DNA of 64,000 bases. It comes from Microbispora siamensis (GTDB taxonomy: Bacteria; Actinomycetota; Actinomycetes; Streptosporangiales; Streptosporangiaceae). A program made the translations under genes and the position numbers. The notes below the pieces were generated by a model, which did no database searches, was not told the origin of the DNA, and was given only the letters and a program-made list of their open reading frames with translations. Every line of letters starts with the position of its first letter. Position 1 is the first letter of the stretch. The DNA is taken from contig NZ_BOOF01000006.1 in the NCBI RefSeq assembly GCF_016863095.1, positions 159,092 through 223,091 of the forward strand. Direction: 5' to 3'. Below are positions 1 to 7,625 of the stretch, piece by piece.

Positions 1-2
1 GG

Positions 3-947
3 TCAGGAGCTCAGGACCTCCTCGCGCCGCCGGACGAGGGACTCCTGCTGACGGGTCAGCTCGCCACAGCGGGCGGAAACCTGATTGACCATCGCCGCGA
101 CCCACTCGGCGACCTCGCGCACCGCCTCCGCCGTACGGGCGATCCGCTGGTGCTTGATGGCGTCGGTGATGATGTTGTCGAAGAAGACGTCGGCGAACCA
201 GCGGGTGTCCACCTTCGGCAACTGGGGCGCGGCGTTGACGCCGATGTCGGCCAGCTCGCGGGAGAACCGGTCGAGCGCGCCCTGCGCGTGCCAGGCCGCC
301 TCGTCGGCCTGACGCAGGTGCCCGTGCTCGACCATGTCGGCGAACCCACCGCCGTTGCTGAACATGTCCCACGTCGAGGCGCCGCGGGCACTGCCCAGAT
401 GCCGCAGGACGTAGCCGACCGCCTGACCCGCGGCGGCCCCGGCCTGCTGCGCCTCCTGGTGCTCGCGCAGGTCGGCGCTCACGTTCGACAGCCGTGCGGC
501 GATGTCGGCCAATTCCCGCCCGCGTGGATCGCCCGACTCGACCAGCATCCGTTCCTTGCGGGCGAGCAGCACCTCCAGCTCGTGATGCGGGTTGCCGAGC
601 TCCGCGAGGGCCTGGTCGGTCGTACGCAGGTCGCCGTTGAGCCACTCCAGGCGGGTGCGCTGACCGGTGACCCGCTGGCGGGCCGCCGCCGCCTCGGCCC
701 GTTCCCGCGCCAGGCGCTCCTCCTTGCCTCCGGTCAGACCCGCCAGGAAGGCGGTGAAACCGCCCTGTTCCAGCTTGGCGACGTCGCGATCCTCCTTGAC
801 GAGCTGCCGCTCCAGGTCCGCGAGCATGCCACGGACCTCCTCGATCTGAGTCAGGAGAGTGGCACGCTGCCGGGTGAGCTGGTCCCGGCGTCTGGCGCGG
901 TCCCGCGCGTCCCGGATCTCGTCGTCGATAGCAGCGAAAAGGGTCAC
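3..947 (-). CDS. Coiled-coil protein of unknown function
   Basis: The 314-residue product has no signal peptide or membrane segment. Its first 160 residues are rich in Arg, Glu, Gln and Ala, with heptad-like spacing typical of a long coiled coil (TLLTQIEEVRGMLADLERQL and onward). The C-terminal half is more globular and contains aromatic clusters such as TRWFADVFFDNI. The start is GTG and the stop lies just inside the window edge, so the gene is complete. I do not recognise the family. The architecture suggests a cytoplasmic structural or scaffold protein, but nothing visible gives an enzymatic role. Confidence 0.75.
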   Translation of the reverse strand: MTLFAAIDDEIRDARDRARRRDQLTRQRATLLTQIEEVRGMLADLERQLVKEDRDVAKLEQGGFTAFLAGLTGGKEERLARERAEAAAARQRVTGQRTRLEWLNGDLRTTDQALAELGNPHHELEVLLARKERMLVESGDPRGRELADIAARLSNVSADLREHQEAQQAGAAAGQAVGYVLRHLGSARGASTWDMFSNGGGFADMVEHGHLRQADEAAWHAQGALDRFSRELADIGVNAAPQLPKVDTRWFADVFFDNIITDAIKHQRIARTAEAVREVAEWVAAMVNQVSARCGELTRQQESLVRRREEVLSS

Positions 948-1056
948 ACTTCACAGACGTGCAATAGACGCCCAAACGTTCCCGCTCCGCTGCCCGGTCG
1001 CCGCGACCCTCGGCAGCCGGGCGGCCGAGAGCTCCGAGACGCCGTCAGAAGCCGGC

Positions 1057-2019
1057 TCAGGCGACCAACAGTCCCGGGGCATGACGGGGATGGGGGTTTC
1101 CGTCGTGGCCACCCGGCAGGCGGAGCCTGAGACAGGAACGGGCGGCTGCGGCCGGCGTGAGACGTACGCGCAGGAGCCCGCTCTCCTCGTCCGGCATACC
1201 GGGCGGGGACCCGTACTCGGCGCCGGGAACGGGAAAGGGCCCGCTTTCCAGGTCCGCTCCGCCCGACAGCACGGCGTAGTCCATCCCCGCCACCCGGAGG
1301 CGGCGGGCGACAGCGCGGCGGGGCGCCAGGAGGCCGGTGGACAGCCAGGTGAGGTGGCCCCCGAGCAGCGACTCGGCCACGGTGCGCAGGACCGTGACCG
1401 CGCACAGGCTGTGCGCGCAGGCGAGGCCGGTCAGCGTGATCTCCGGCAGACCGAAACGCCGCAGGCCGCGCGAGGTCGTGACGAGGCACGAGCAGCCCCC
1501 GTCGACATCGGCTCCCGTAGGTGCGGCAGCGCCGAGGCCGAGGGCACAGGCGTGTTCCTCGTCGGCGCACGACACCCTCCAGCCCAGCCAGTCGTCGCCG
1601 AGGTGGAAATCCCGCCGCTCCCCCGGGCACTCGGCGCAGTGGTAGACGGCCGCTCCCGTGAGCGGGTCGTACAACCCGCCGTGGTAGGCCTCTGCGATCC
1701 CGCGCGCGGCCGCCCGGGCGACCTGGGCGGCCTCGGGTTGTTCCTCGACGGGAGCGGTGCTCGTCACCACCACGTGATGGCGGGCCCGTCTCACCCGTCT
1801 GAGGTCCTCGGCGTTCAGATCCATCCGCCGCCAGGGGGACCGCGCCGACCGGAACGCCTCCAGCGTCAGCCGGGGCGTGCCGAGGGCGTCCCTGGCGGCG
1901 CGCCGATGGGACGGTCCCATCCGCCAGGGGACGATCGACGAGAGATCGGTCGGCGTACGGTCCGTGGCGACGACGAAGACCGACGAGGTCTGCGCGGGCA
2001 CGGGATAGGTGATTCGCAT
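1057..2019 (-). CDS. Uncharacterised actinobacterial protein, Cys-rich middle
   Basis: The 320-residue protein begins MRITYPVPAQTSSVFVVATD. I chose this ATG because a perfect GGAGGAGG sits just upstream; the frame stays open further upstream but that part is low-complexity Arg/Ala/Gly. A segment near residues 80-125 (RRARHHVVVTSTAP, then GIAEAYHGGLYDP) looks like an ordered alpha/beta domain and faintly recalls DUF4261-type proteins, but I am not sure. The middle has scattered cysteines (YHCAEC, VSCADEEHACAL, GGCSC), which might bind metal. No signal peptide or membrane segment is evident. It is probably monocistronic and its function is unknown. Confidence 0.6.
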   Translation of the reverse strand: MRITYPVPAQTSSVFVVATDRTPTDLSSIVPWRMGPSHRRAARDALGTPRLTLEAFRSARSPWRRMDLNAEDLRRVRRARHHVVVTSTAPVEEQPEAAQVARAAARGIAEAYHGGLYDPLTGAAVYHCAECPGERRDFHLGDDWLGWRVSCADEEHACALGLGAAAPTGADVDGGCSCLVTTSRGLRRFGLPEITLTGLACAHSLCAVTVLRTVAESLLGGHLTWLSTGLLAPRRAVARRLRVAGMDYAVLSGGADLESGPFPVPGAEYGSPPGMPDEESGLLRVRLTPAAAARSCLRLRLPGGHDGNPHPRHAPGLLVA

Positions 2020-2264
2020 GGCTCCTCCTCCGCGACGTGCTGCACCTACAACCGCCGAAGCGGCCGCGGGAAGTGCCGCAGGAGCAGCCGGCCCCGCACC
2101 CACCGCTCCTCGCACTGCCGCAGGGCCACAGCCTGCGCGAATCCGCCGCCGCCCGTCCCACCCGAACGCCGCTCTGTGGACAACCGGCGAACAGAACGGG
2201 CGAATCTCCCCGCCACATCGCACTGGTCCACAGGTCGCCGGTCGACGGCCTGTCCGGCGACCGC
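2020..2264. other. Intergenic stretch without a gene
   Basis: These 245 bases lie between two minus-strand genes. They hold the promoter and ribosome binding site of the downstream uncharacterised gene. Two DnaA-box-like 9-mers (TGTGGACAA and TGGTCCACA) occur about 50 bp apart. I see no convincing open frame. Confidence 0.5.
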
Positions 2265-2765
2265 CTAACCGGCCTTGCCGAGGATCAGGAGCCGATGGGA
2301 CTCCAGCGTCCCTTCCGGCAGGTCGTCCGGCGCGCACCACCGCGCCTCCAGGATCTCCTTGGGGTCGATCCTCATCGTGCCGCCCGCGAACTCGGCCTCG
2401 TACGCCACCTCGACCCGCAGCCGGTAGCCGCTCTTGAGCTGCACGAGCTCACCGACACGCACCGTCAAGCCGGTCTCTTCCCGCACCTCCCTGACGACCG
2501 TCTCCTGGAACGTCTCCCCCTTGATGGCGCAGCCGGTGGGCAGCCCCCACTGCCGGCCTTCCGGCCACAACCGATGCCGGAGCAACAGCACCCGCCCGTC
2601 TCCGTCGCGAACGATGCCCGTCACGCCGACCATGAACTTCGCCTGCGAGATCCACAGCAGTCGCCACTGCACCGAACCGCCGATGCTCCGCCACAGCCGG
2701 GCGACCAGATCGTTCACGATGAGTCCCTTCGTCCACGGTGACCCCAGGAGTGAGAAGGACATCAT
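2265..2765 (-). CDS. Nudix hydrolase
   Basis: This 166-residue protein carries a full Nudix box: G, five residues, E, seven residues, then REVREETGL (residues about 83-105, starting at GCAIKGE). Nudix enzymes hydrolyse nucleoside diphosphates linked to another moiety using a metal bound by the box glutamates; the substrate cannot be read from sequence. I start at the ATG that overlaps the stop of the Erm-type gene as TGATG, so the two are probably translationally coupled. The frame stays open further upstream inside the erm gene, but that extension has no family support. The tail LILGKAG is complete. Confidence 0.88.
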   Translation of the reverse strand: MMSFSLLGSPWTKGLIVNDLVARLWRSIGGSVQWRLLWISQAKFMVGVTGIVRDGDGRVLLLRHRLWPEGRQWGLPTGCAIKGETFQETVVREVREETGLTVRVGELVQLKSGYRLRVEVAYEAEFAGGTMRIDPKEILEARWCAPDDLPEGTLESHRLLILGKAG

Positions 2766-3541
2766 CACAGGCCCGGCCGCCGGCGCCGCGTCACTTCCTG
2801 CCAGAGGGACGCCCACTGTCCGGCGGTCAGGTCCTTGGGCAGCGCGTGCGGCGTCACCCGCGCGTCACGCGCCCAGGCGCGTACGGCCTGGCGGTCCAGG
2901 TGTCCCGTGCGTTCGAGGATCTCGGTGAGGCCGCGCCCGCGCCCGGTGAAGACCCGGCGCACGAGGTCCTGGTACGGCCCCCGCTCGGCGACGAGGGGTA
3001 CGGCCCTGCGCGTCATGGTGAGCAGGCCGCCGTCGACCGAGGGGGCGGGCCGGAACGAGCGAGCGGGCACCCGCGCGTGCACCTCGAACGCGTACCACGG
3101 CCACCAGGCCGCGGTCAGCATGCTGGCGCCGCCGACGCCGGCCCGACGCCGGGCGACCTCCCACTGGACCAGCAGCACCGCCGTCCTCCAGCCGGGGGCC
3201 GCGAGGAGCCGCCGCATGATCGAGGTCGTCAGGTGAAACGGCAGGTTTCCGACGACCACGTGAGGGTGCCGGGGCAACCGAAACCGCAGGATGTCGGCGT
3301 TGACGACGGTGACGTTGGCCGGGACGCGCCGGGCCAGCCGGCGTGCCCGCCCGGAATCGACCTCGACCGCCGTCACCGGCCTGCCGTACCGGCTCAGGGG
3401 AAGCGTCAGCGCCCCGTCCCCCGCGCCGACCTCGACGATCGGACCGGTCGTCCCGGCGACGAGTTCCCCGATGCGGGCGATGACCGTGCGGTCGACGAGG
3501 AAGTTCTGGCCGAGCTCGTGCCGTCCGCTCTGATGAACCAT
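2765..3541 (-). CDS. erm: Erm-type 23S rRNA adenine-N6 methyltransferase (MLS-B resistance)
   Basis: The 258-residue protein matches the Erm/KsgA family. It has the N-terminal HELGQNFL signature, SAM-binding motif I VEVGAGDG (residues 36-43), the acidic motif II (TAVEVD, near 57-62), the catalytic motif NLPFHLT (99-105), and FRPAPSVDGG further on. NLPF rather than NxPY and the HELGQNFL start favour Erm over KsgA. Erm enzymes methylate A2058 of 23S rRNA and give resistance to macrolides, lincosamides and streptogramin B. The upstream region holds a 13-codon leader and a mutually exclusive hairpin set (listed separately), so expression is likely inducible by ribosome stalling. A Nudix gene overlaps its stop codon. 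Confidence 0.92.
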   Translation of the reverse strand: MVHQSGRHELGQNFLVDRTVIARIGELVAGTTGPIVEVGAGDGALTLPLSRYGRPVTAVEVDSGRARRLARRVPANVTVVNADILRFRLPRHPHVVVGNLPFHLTTSIMRRLLAAPGWRTAVLLVQWEVARRRAGVGGASMLTAAWWPWYAFEVHARVPARSFRPAPSVDGGLLTMTRRAVPLVAERGPYQDLVRRVFTGRGRGLTEILERTGHLDRQAVRAWARDARVTPHALPKDLTAGQWASLWQEVTRRRRPGL

Positions 3542-3613
3542 GGAAGTGCTCCGCGAGTGCGCGATCGGAGCCGGGCAGCGCGAAGCGCCGCACCGGCGAG
3601 GACACCGATGGCG

Positions 3614-3661
3614 GCGGAGCCGTACAAGAGGAAGGGATCCGCCGCTACGAGCGGCGGATCC
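3614..3661 (-). promoter_or_regulatory. Candidate translational attenuator of the Erm gene
   Basis: A perfect 12-bp inverted repeat (3635-3646 against 3650-3661, 3-nt loop) lies between leader and erm. Its distal arm includes GCGGCGGA, which can instead pair with TCCGCCGC (3611-3618). That same downstream segment contains GCTCCGC (3614-3620), complementary to GCGGAGC at 3548-3554, the Shine-Dalgarno-like site seven bases before the erm ATG. This gives two alternative foldings, one hiding and one freeing the ribosome binding site, as in known erm attenuators. Pairing is read by eye; no folding energy was computed. Confidence 0.7.
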
Positions 3662-3686
3662 TCGTGAAGCATGCGAAGCAGCACAT
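3645..3686 (-). CDS. Erm leader peptide, 13 codons
   Basis: The minus strand encodes MCCFACFTRIRRS followed by TAG, and the stop falls in the loop of the 12-bp hairpin. Three Cys and two Phe in the first seven codons and basic residues at the end suit a peptide that could stall in the exit tunnel when a macrolide is bound. A possible promoter (TTGCGG at 3719-3724, 19-bp spacer, TAGGGT at 3694-3699) would place transcription start within a few bases of the ATG, so the leader could be translated from a leaderless mRNA. The short length means it must be proven by translation data. Confidence 0.6.
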   Translation of the reverse strand: MCCFACFTRIRRS

Positions 3687-3693
3687 GGGCGTC

Positions 3694-3724
3694 ACCCTAG
3701 CGAGCACGACGGGAGGAGCCGCAA
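3694..3724 (-). promoter_or_regulatory. Putative promoter of erm leader-erm-nudix
   Basis: On the minus strand TTGCGG and TAGGGT are separated by 19 bp. An A-rich run (AAAA) sits just upstream of the -35, a layout that recalls WhiB7-dependent resistance promoters in actinobacteria, although the match is loose. Confidence 0.4.
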
Positions 3725-3790
3725 ACCATTTTCCGCGTGTGTCCTCCACCGCGACTCTCGTCCGCCGCCGCTCTCGCGGGAGCGACCGCC

Positions 3791-4750
3791 CTACCGTGAC
3801 CCGTCTTCACTCCAGGTCATGTCGATCCGCTGGCCGATGACCTCGTATCCGGCACGGAGGAACGCCCGGGCCATCGGGACGTTCCCGACATCCGTGGCGG
3901 CGCGGATTCGCGGGACGCCCTGCCCGGCGAGGATCCGGGTTCCCTCGGCCAGCAGGTCGTCGATGTAGCCGTTGCCGCGGCGGGCCGGGACGACCCCGAT
4001 GTACGCGATCACCGGGTTGTATTCGTTGCGGGCAGGGATGACGAATCCCACCGGTTCGCCCTCGGGTGACATGCCGATCCGCCACCATTCCCGTGGGCTC
4101 GGGTAGTGGACGAGTTCGTCGTCGTAGTGCTGGGCCGCGGCCCGCTCGGCGGGCATTCGAGTGAGGTCGGCGCGGCCGTGGGCGTCGAGCGTGCCGTCGA
4201 GGACGAGGGTCATCAGGGCGAGCAGTTCCTCCCTGCCGGCCACGGGCCGGAAGGTCAGCCGCCCGCTCGGTGCCGCCATGGGAGTGCCTGGACGCCACTC
4301 CAGCCGCAGCCGTTCGACGAGCAGCCGGGCGCCGGTCCGCTCCAGCACGGCCATGCGGTTCTCGACGGCTGGCCTCGCCTTGGCGTCGTCACGCCATCGC
4401 GGGGGGACGAACGCGTTGTATTCCGGCGGGCGCACGCCGGCCGGCAGCACCGCGGCGCTCGCGGTTTCGAACAATCGGACCCCGGCCTCGATGCTCGCCG
4501 GTCCGGGCATGGTGTCGTCGAGGTCGAGGATGTCCAGCAGCGCCGGCGCCTCGCCCGCGCGCGGGGCCCACCAGGCCAGCCTGGCGACGAGGCGATCGCC
4601 GCGCAGCGCCATCCACATCCACTCCGGCCGCCGGCGGCCGGAGGCGAGGTCGTCGTCCAGCTCGTCGTTCAGCAGGTAGGGCAGGCGGCGGAAAAGGTCG
4701 AGCTCCTCGCGCCCCGTGACGGGGCGCGTGATCACATCGTTGGGGTTCAC
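3791..4750 (-). CDS. GNAT-family N-acetyltransferase
   Basis: The 319-residue protein looks like a tandem-GNAT arrangement. The C-terminal domain has the acetyl-CoA-binding core: a beta-strand VIAYIGVVPARRGNGYIDDLL (about residues 245-265), where ARRGNGY is the pyrophosphate loop, then IRAATDVGNVPMARAFLRAGYEVIG, the typical end of the fold. The N-terminal half has a degenerate GNAT-like layout without a clear loop. The substrate is unknown. The start is GTG with GAGGAAG upstream. It stands alone, and proximity to erm does not by itself make it a resistance enzyme. Confidence 0.85.
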   Translation of the reverse strand: MNPNDVITRPVTGREELDLFRRLPYLLNDELDDDLASGRRRPEWMWMALRGDRLVARLAWWAPRAGEAPALLDILDLDDTMPGPASIEAGVRLFETASAAVLPAGVRPPEYNAFVPPRWRDDAKARPAVENRMAVLERTGARLLVERLRLEWRPGTPMAAPSGRLTFRPVAGREELLALMTLVLDGTLDAHGRADLTRMPAERAAAQHYDDELVHYPSPREWWRIGMSPEGEPVGFVIPARNEYNPVIAYIGVVPARRGNGYIDDLLAEGTRILAGQGVPRIRAATDVGNVPMARAFLRAGYEVIGQRIDMTWSEDGSR

Positions 4751-4886
4751 TGCACTTCCTCAGGTGAGGTGTGCCCGCTCACGCCCAGGGGTCAGCGTCC
4801 GGCCGTACCCCCGGAAGGAACCGGCACGACGTTCTTGGCACACATCGGCTCGTCCCTCCTCTCGTCGTCGTAGGTCTGCGCCTGTT

Positions 4887-6155
4887 CTATCGGACGTGCC
4901 ACTCGGCCGGCCAATCCTTTTCCGCCGCGAAACCGGCGGGCCGGTGGCCCTCCCGCTCCTCGCCGGAGGGCCGCCGGGGCGCCGCCAGGGCGGCCAGCGC
5001 GGTGGTCACGGGGACGGCCGCGATCAGTCCCAGCGTGCCGACGATGCTGCGGATGATCTCCTGGGCGAGGACGGGGTTGCGCAGCACGTCTCCGAGCGGC
5101 TGGTCGCCGACGCTGAACAGCAGCAGCAACGGCAGCGCGGCCCCGGCGTACGCGAGGACGATCGTGTTGATCACGGAGGCGATGTGGGCCCGGCCGACGC
5201 GGGCGGCGGCGCGGTAGAGGCGCCCGAAGGTGTAGCCGGGGTTGGCCACGGCCAGTTCCCCCACGGTGGCGGCCTGGGTCACGGTGACGTCGTCGAGGAC
5301 GCCGAGCGCACCGATGATGATCCCCGCGAGCAGCAGGCCCTGCCCGTTGATCCGGTAGTTGCTGTCGAGCAGGAACGAGCTGTCGTCGGTGACCCCCGCG
5401 AGGTGCGCGACGTCGATGGCGAACGCGGACAGCAGGCCGGTGAGGGTGAGGCTGACCAGCGTGCCCAGCACCGCCATCGAGGTCGCGATCGTGAAGCCGT
5501 GGGTGAGGTAGAGGACCGCCAGCATGATCGCGGCAGAGCCCACGATCGCCACCAGGGTGGGCGGCTCACCGGCGAGGATCGCGGGGACGACGAAGGTCAG
5601 CAGCAGGACGAAGGTCACGGCCAGCCCGACCAGCGCGGTCAGTCCGCGCCAGCGCCCGAAGGCGACCACCGCGAGGGCGAACGCGGCGACGAACAGCCAC
5701 AGCGGAGCGGACCGGTCGTGGTCCGACAGCAGATACTCGGGTGCGTCGAGCGCGCCGTCCGGCACGTGGACCAGCACGACGTCCTCACCCACCGCGAACC
5801 GCTGCGCGCCGGGACCGGTGGGCAGGCCGGTGGTGACGGTCCGGCCCTCCTCGGACCCGCTCGTGATCGTGACCCGGACGTTCCCGCAGGCGTCGGAGCC
5901 CGGCGCCGCGGCCGGTCCGGCCGCCTGCTCGTCCGGTGCGGCGGGGCACGGTTCGGGGACGATCTCGACGATCGTCCCGTCGACCTGCCGCAGCGAGGAC
6001 GAGGACGAACCCGATGGCCGGCCGTCGCCCGGCCACAGCCATATCAGGGCGGCCACCGTCACCAGAGCGACGGGAACGATGACGGCCAGCGTCGCCACCA
6101 CGGTCCGGCGGGAAACGGGCAGGGCGGTCGTGCCGTGGCTGTGATTGGCGCCCAT
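4887..6155 (-). CDS. YibE/F-family multipass membrane protein
   Basis: The 422-residue protein has one N-terminal membrane segment (TVVATLAVIVPVALVTVAAL), an extracytoplasmic domain of about 120 residues, then seven or eight hydrophobic segments. The conserved centre LLAGIIIGALGVLDDVTVTQ and the preceding ITSGSEEG and GEDVVLV segments are characteristic of the YibE/F family. Members are thought to be transporters or channels of unknown substrate. The reading frame is full length, with a clean charged tail. It is separated from its neighbours by more than 100 bases on each side and is probably a single-gene unit. Confidence 0.88.
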   Translation of the reverse strand: MGANHSHGTTALPVSRRTVVATLAVIVPVALVTVAALIWLWPGDGRPSGSSSSSLRQVDGTIVEIVPEPCPAAPDEQAAGPAAAPGSDACGNVRVTITSGSEEGRTVTTGLPTGPGAQRFAVGEDVVLVHVPDGALDAPEYLLSDHDRSAPLWLFVAAFALAVVAFGRWRGLTALVGLAVTFVLLLTFVVPAILAGEPPTLVAIVGSAAIMLAVLYLTHGFTIATSMAVLGTLVSLTLTGLLSAFAIDVAHLAGVTDDSSFLLDSNYRINGQGLLLAGIIIGALGVLDDVTVTQAATVGELAVANPGYTFGRLYRAAARVGRAHIASVINTIVLAYAGAALPLLLLFSVGDQPLGDVLRNPVLAQEIIRSIVGTLGLIAAVPVTTALAALAAPRRPSGEEREGHRPAGFAAEKDWPAEWHVR

Positions 6156-6323
6156 CTGGACGTACGTCTCCTCGCATCCGGGTCTGCCGCACCGATGCTA
6201 GGGGGTCCAGCGGGGAGGCTCACCAGGCTGCGGGGCGGCGAATCCGAGAGAGGCGGGCCCGGGCCTGCTCCCGGTGGGACCTGCCCGCACCGGGAGCGTG
6301 CCGTACGGCGGCCGTCCGCCGGA

Positions 6324-6353
6324 GGCGCCGCCCGACGCCGGCCGGGCGGCGCC
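6324..6353 (-). terminator. Hairpin downstream of the SapA-like gene
   Basis: A perfect 11-bp inverted repeat with an 8-nt loop (GGCGCCGCCCG arms) follows the stop of the secreted-protein gene. A second weaker hairpin (CTCCCGGTG arms, 6268-6296) follows. There is no strong U tract, as is common in actinobacteria. Confidence 0.6.
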
Positions 6354-6393
6354 TGCGTCCGGCCCTACCGGGCCGTGGTGGGGATGTCCGGGA

Positions 6394-6864
6394 TCACTTG
6401 CAGTTGCCCCACGACAGGCGGCCACCGCTCGCGATCTCCCCGTCGACGCGCGTGTCGGCGATCGTGCCGTAGTACTTCACGCACTTGCCCTTGGCGTTCA
6501 GCTTCACCGGGCCGGCGTAGTACTTGTACTTCTTCAGGTGGTCGATCTTCTCGACCGTCCTCCCGTTGGGCTGTCGCACCATGAGCTGGGCGGAGGTCCT
6601 GGTGGGCGTGCCGACGTACGCCGACTTGATGGTGACGACGCAGTTCTGCCCGGTCGAGCGGTTGTAGAGCAGGTAGACGCGCCCGAAGACCTGCCCCGAA
6701 GCGGTCTTCACCGCCCGGCTGCCGTCGTGCTTGACCTGGCTGAAGCCGGAGCCGCACACCCCTTCGGGGGTGTAGCCGGCGGAGATCGCGTATGCCGGGT
6801 TGGCGACGAGCCCTCCGACGGCCAGCGCCGCTGCGACGACGACCGTACTCGCGGACCTGCGCAT
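6394..6864 (-). CDS. Secreted protein, spore-associated protein A (SapA)-like
   Basis: The 156-residue product starts with a classic Sec signal peptide (MRRSASTVVVAAALAVGGL, cleavage after PAYA). The mature part resembles Streptomyces spore-associated protein A: CGSGF near the start, GRVYLLYNRSTGQNCVVT in the middle, a YAGPVKLNAKGKC segment, and a terminal WGNC, with cysteines that could form two disulfides. I use the internal ATG with AAAGGA upstream; an earlier in-frame ATG would bury the signal peptide. SapA was isolated from spore surfaces, but its activity is unknown. Confidence 0.85.
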   Translation of the reverse strand: MRRSASTVVVAAALAVGGLVANPAYAISAGYTPEGVCGSGFSQVKHDGSRAVKTASGQVFGRVYLLYNRSTGQNCVVTIKSAYVGTPTRTSAQLMVRQPNGRTVEKIDHLKKYKYYAGPVKLNAKGKCVKYYGTIADTRVDGEIASGGRLSWGNCK

Positions 6865-6974
6865 ACGTTGTCCTTTCCCAACCGCCGCCCTCCGTCCGGG
6901 CGGCGTCCTGGCGATCATCCTTGCGGATCGTCAACCAGGAGATGACCGAAACAGTCAAATTTGGGCAAGGCGAA

Positions 6975-7532
6975 TCACTTCGGCGCTGCGAGTACGGCCT
7001 CCGCCAGGGCCCGCGCGGCCAGGGCGGGGCGGGCGCCGGGCCGAGTGACGGCGTGAGCCAGCACGCCGTCGATGAGCACGAGGAGCTGGTCGGCGCCCGC
7101 GTCGGGATCGGGGTGCCCGTGGCGGGTCAGTTCCGCCGCCATCAGCCGGTGCAGTCCCTCCTTGAAGGCCCGCACCTCGGCGTGCGCCGGATGCGCGGGG
7201 TCGGTGAGCGCGAGCTCGGCCGCCGTGTACCGGCACCCGCGGAACGCCGGCCGTGAGGTGATCACGTCGAGCTCGTCGAACACGGCCAGCACCCGCTCGC
7301 GCGGATCGTCCCCGGCCTCGTTCATGACCTGGCGGTAGCGGTCCAGGCCGCCGTCGCTGCGCAGCACCTCGGCCACGAGGCCGTCCTTGCCGCCGAAGTG
7401 CTGGTAGAGCGAGCGCCTCGCGACATCGGCCCGCTTGAGGATCGCGTCGACGCCCACCTGCACACCCTGGCTGTAGGTGAGCTCCCTGGCGGCGTCGAGC
7501 AGCCGCTCGCGGGGGCCGGGTCTCGTCGTCAC
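6975..7532 (-). CDS. TetR-family transcriptional repressor
   Basis: The 185-residue regulator has an N-terminal TetR helix-turn-helix (residues about 8-52): RERLLDAARELTYSQGVQVGVDAILKRADVARRSLYQHFGGKDGL. The rest is a helical ligand-binding domain with the C-terminal pattern of TetR_C proteins that act on drug pumps. The likely start is GTG, close to the transcription start of its own promoter. It is divergent from the adjacent MFS gene and shares its intergenic region, so it most likely represses the pump and itself and releases DNA on binding the pump's substrate. Confidence 0.9.
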   Translation of the reverse strand: MTTRPGPRERLLDAARELTYSQGVQVGVDAILKRADVARRSLYQHFGGKDGLVAEVLRSDGGLDRYRQVMNEAGDDPRERVLAVFDELDVITSRPAFRGCRYTAAELALTDPAHPAHAEVRAFKEGLHRLMAAELTRHGHPDPDAGADQLLVLIDGVLAHAVTRPGARPALAARALAEAVLAAPK

Positions 7533-7552
7533 ACGACGATTGTGGCACGGGC

Positions 7553-7614
7553 TTGACAGTAGATCAACCAGTCTATCTAATTGGCGCATCGTATACCGAT
7601 CGTTCTATCTATTT
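7553..7614 (+). promoter_or_regulatory. MFS promoter with repeated operator-like boxes
   Basis: TTGACA (7553-7558) and TCTAAT (7576-7581) are separated by 17 bp, a good sigma-70-type promoter toward the MFS gene. TCTATCTA followed by A/T and TT occurs twice (7572-7582 and 7604-7614, 32 bp apart). The first copy overlaps the -10 and also forms an inverted repeat TAGAT...ATCTA. These are plausible TetR operators. Confidence 0.6.
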
Positions 7615-7625
7615 CGGGAGTGCCA

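Noticed and set aside
2175..2232. Two DnaA-box-like 9-mers (one perfect TGTGGACAA, one with a mismatch)
   Set aside because: An actinobacterial origin has many boxes beside dnaA or dnaN. Two boxes in an ordinary intergenic region are expected by chance or at most regulatory.
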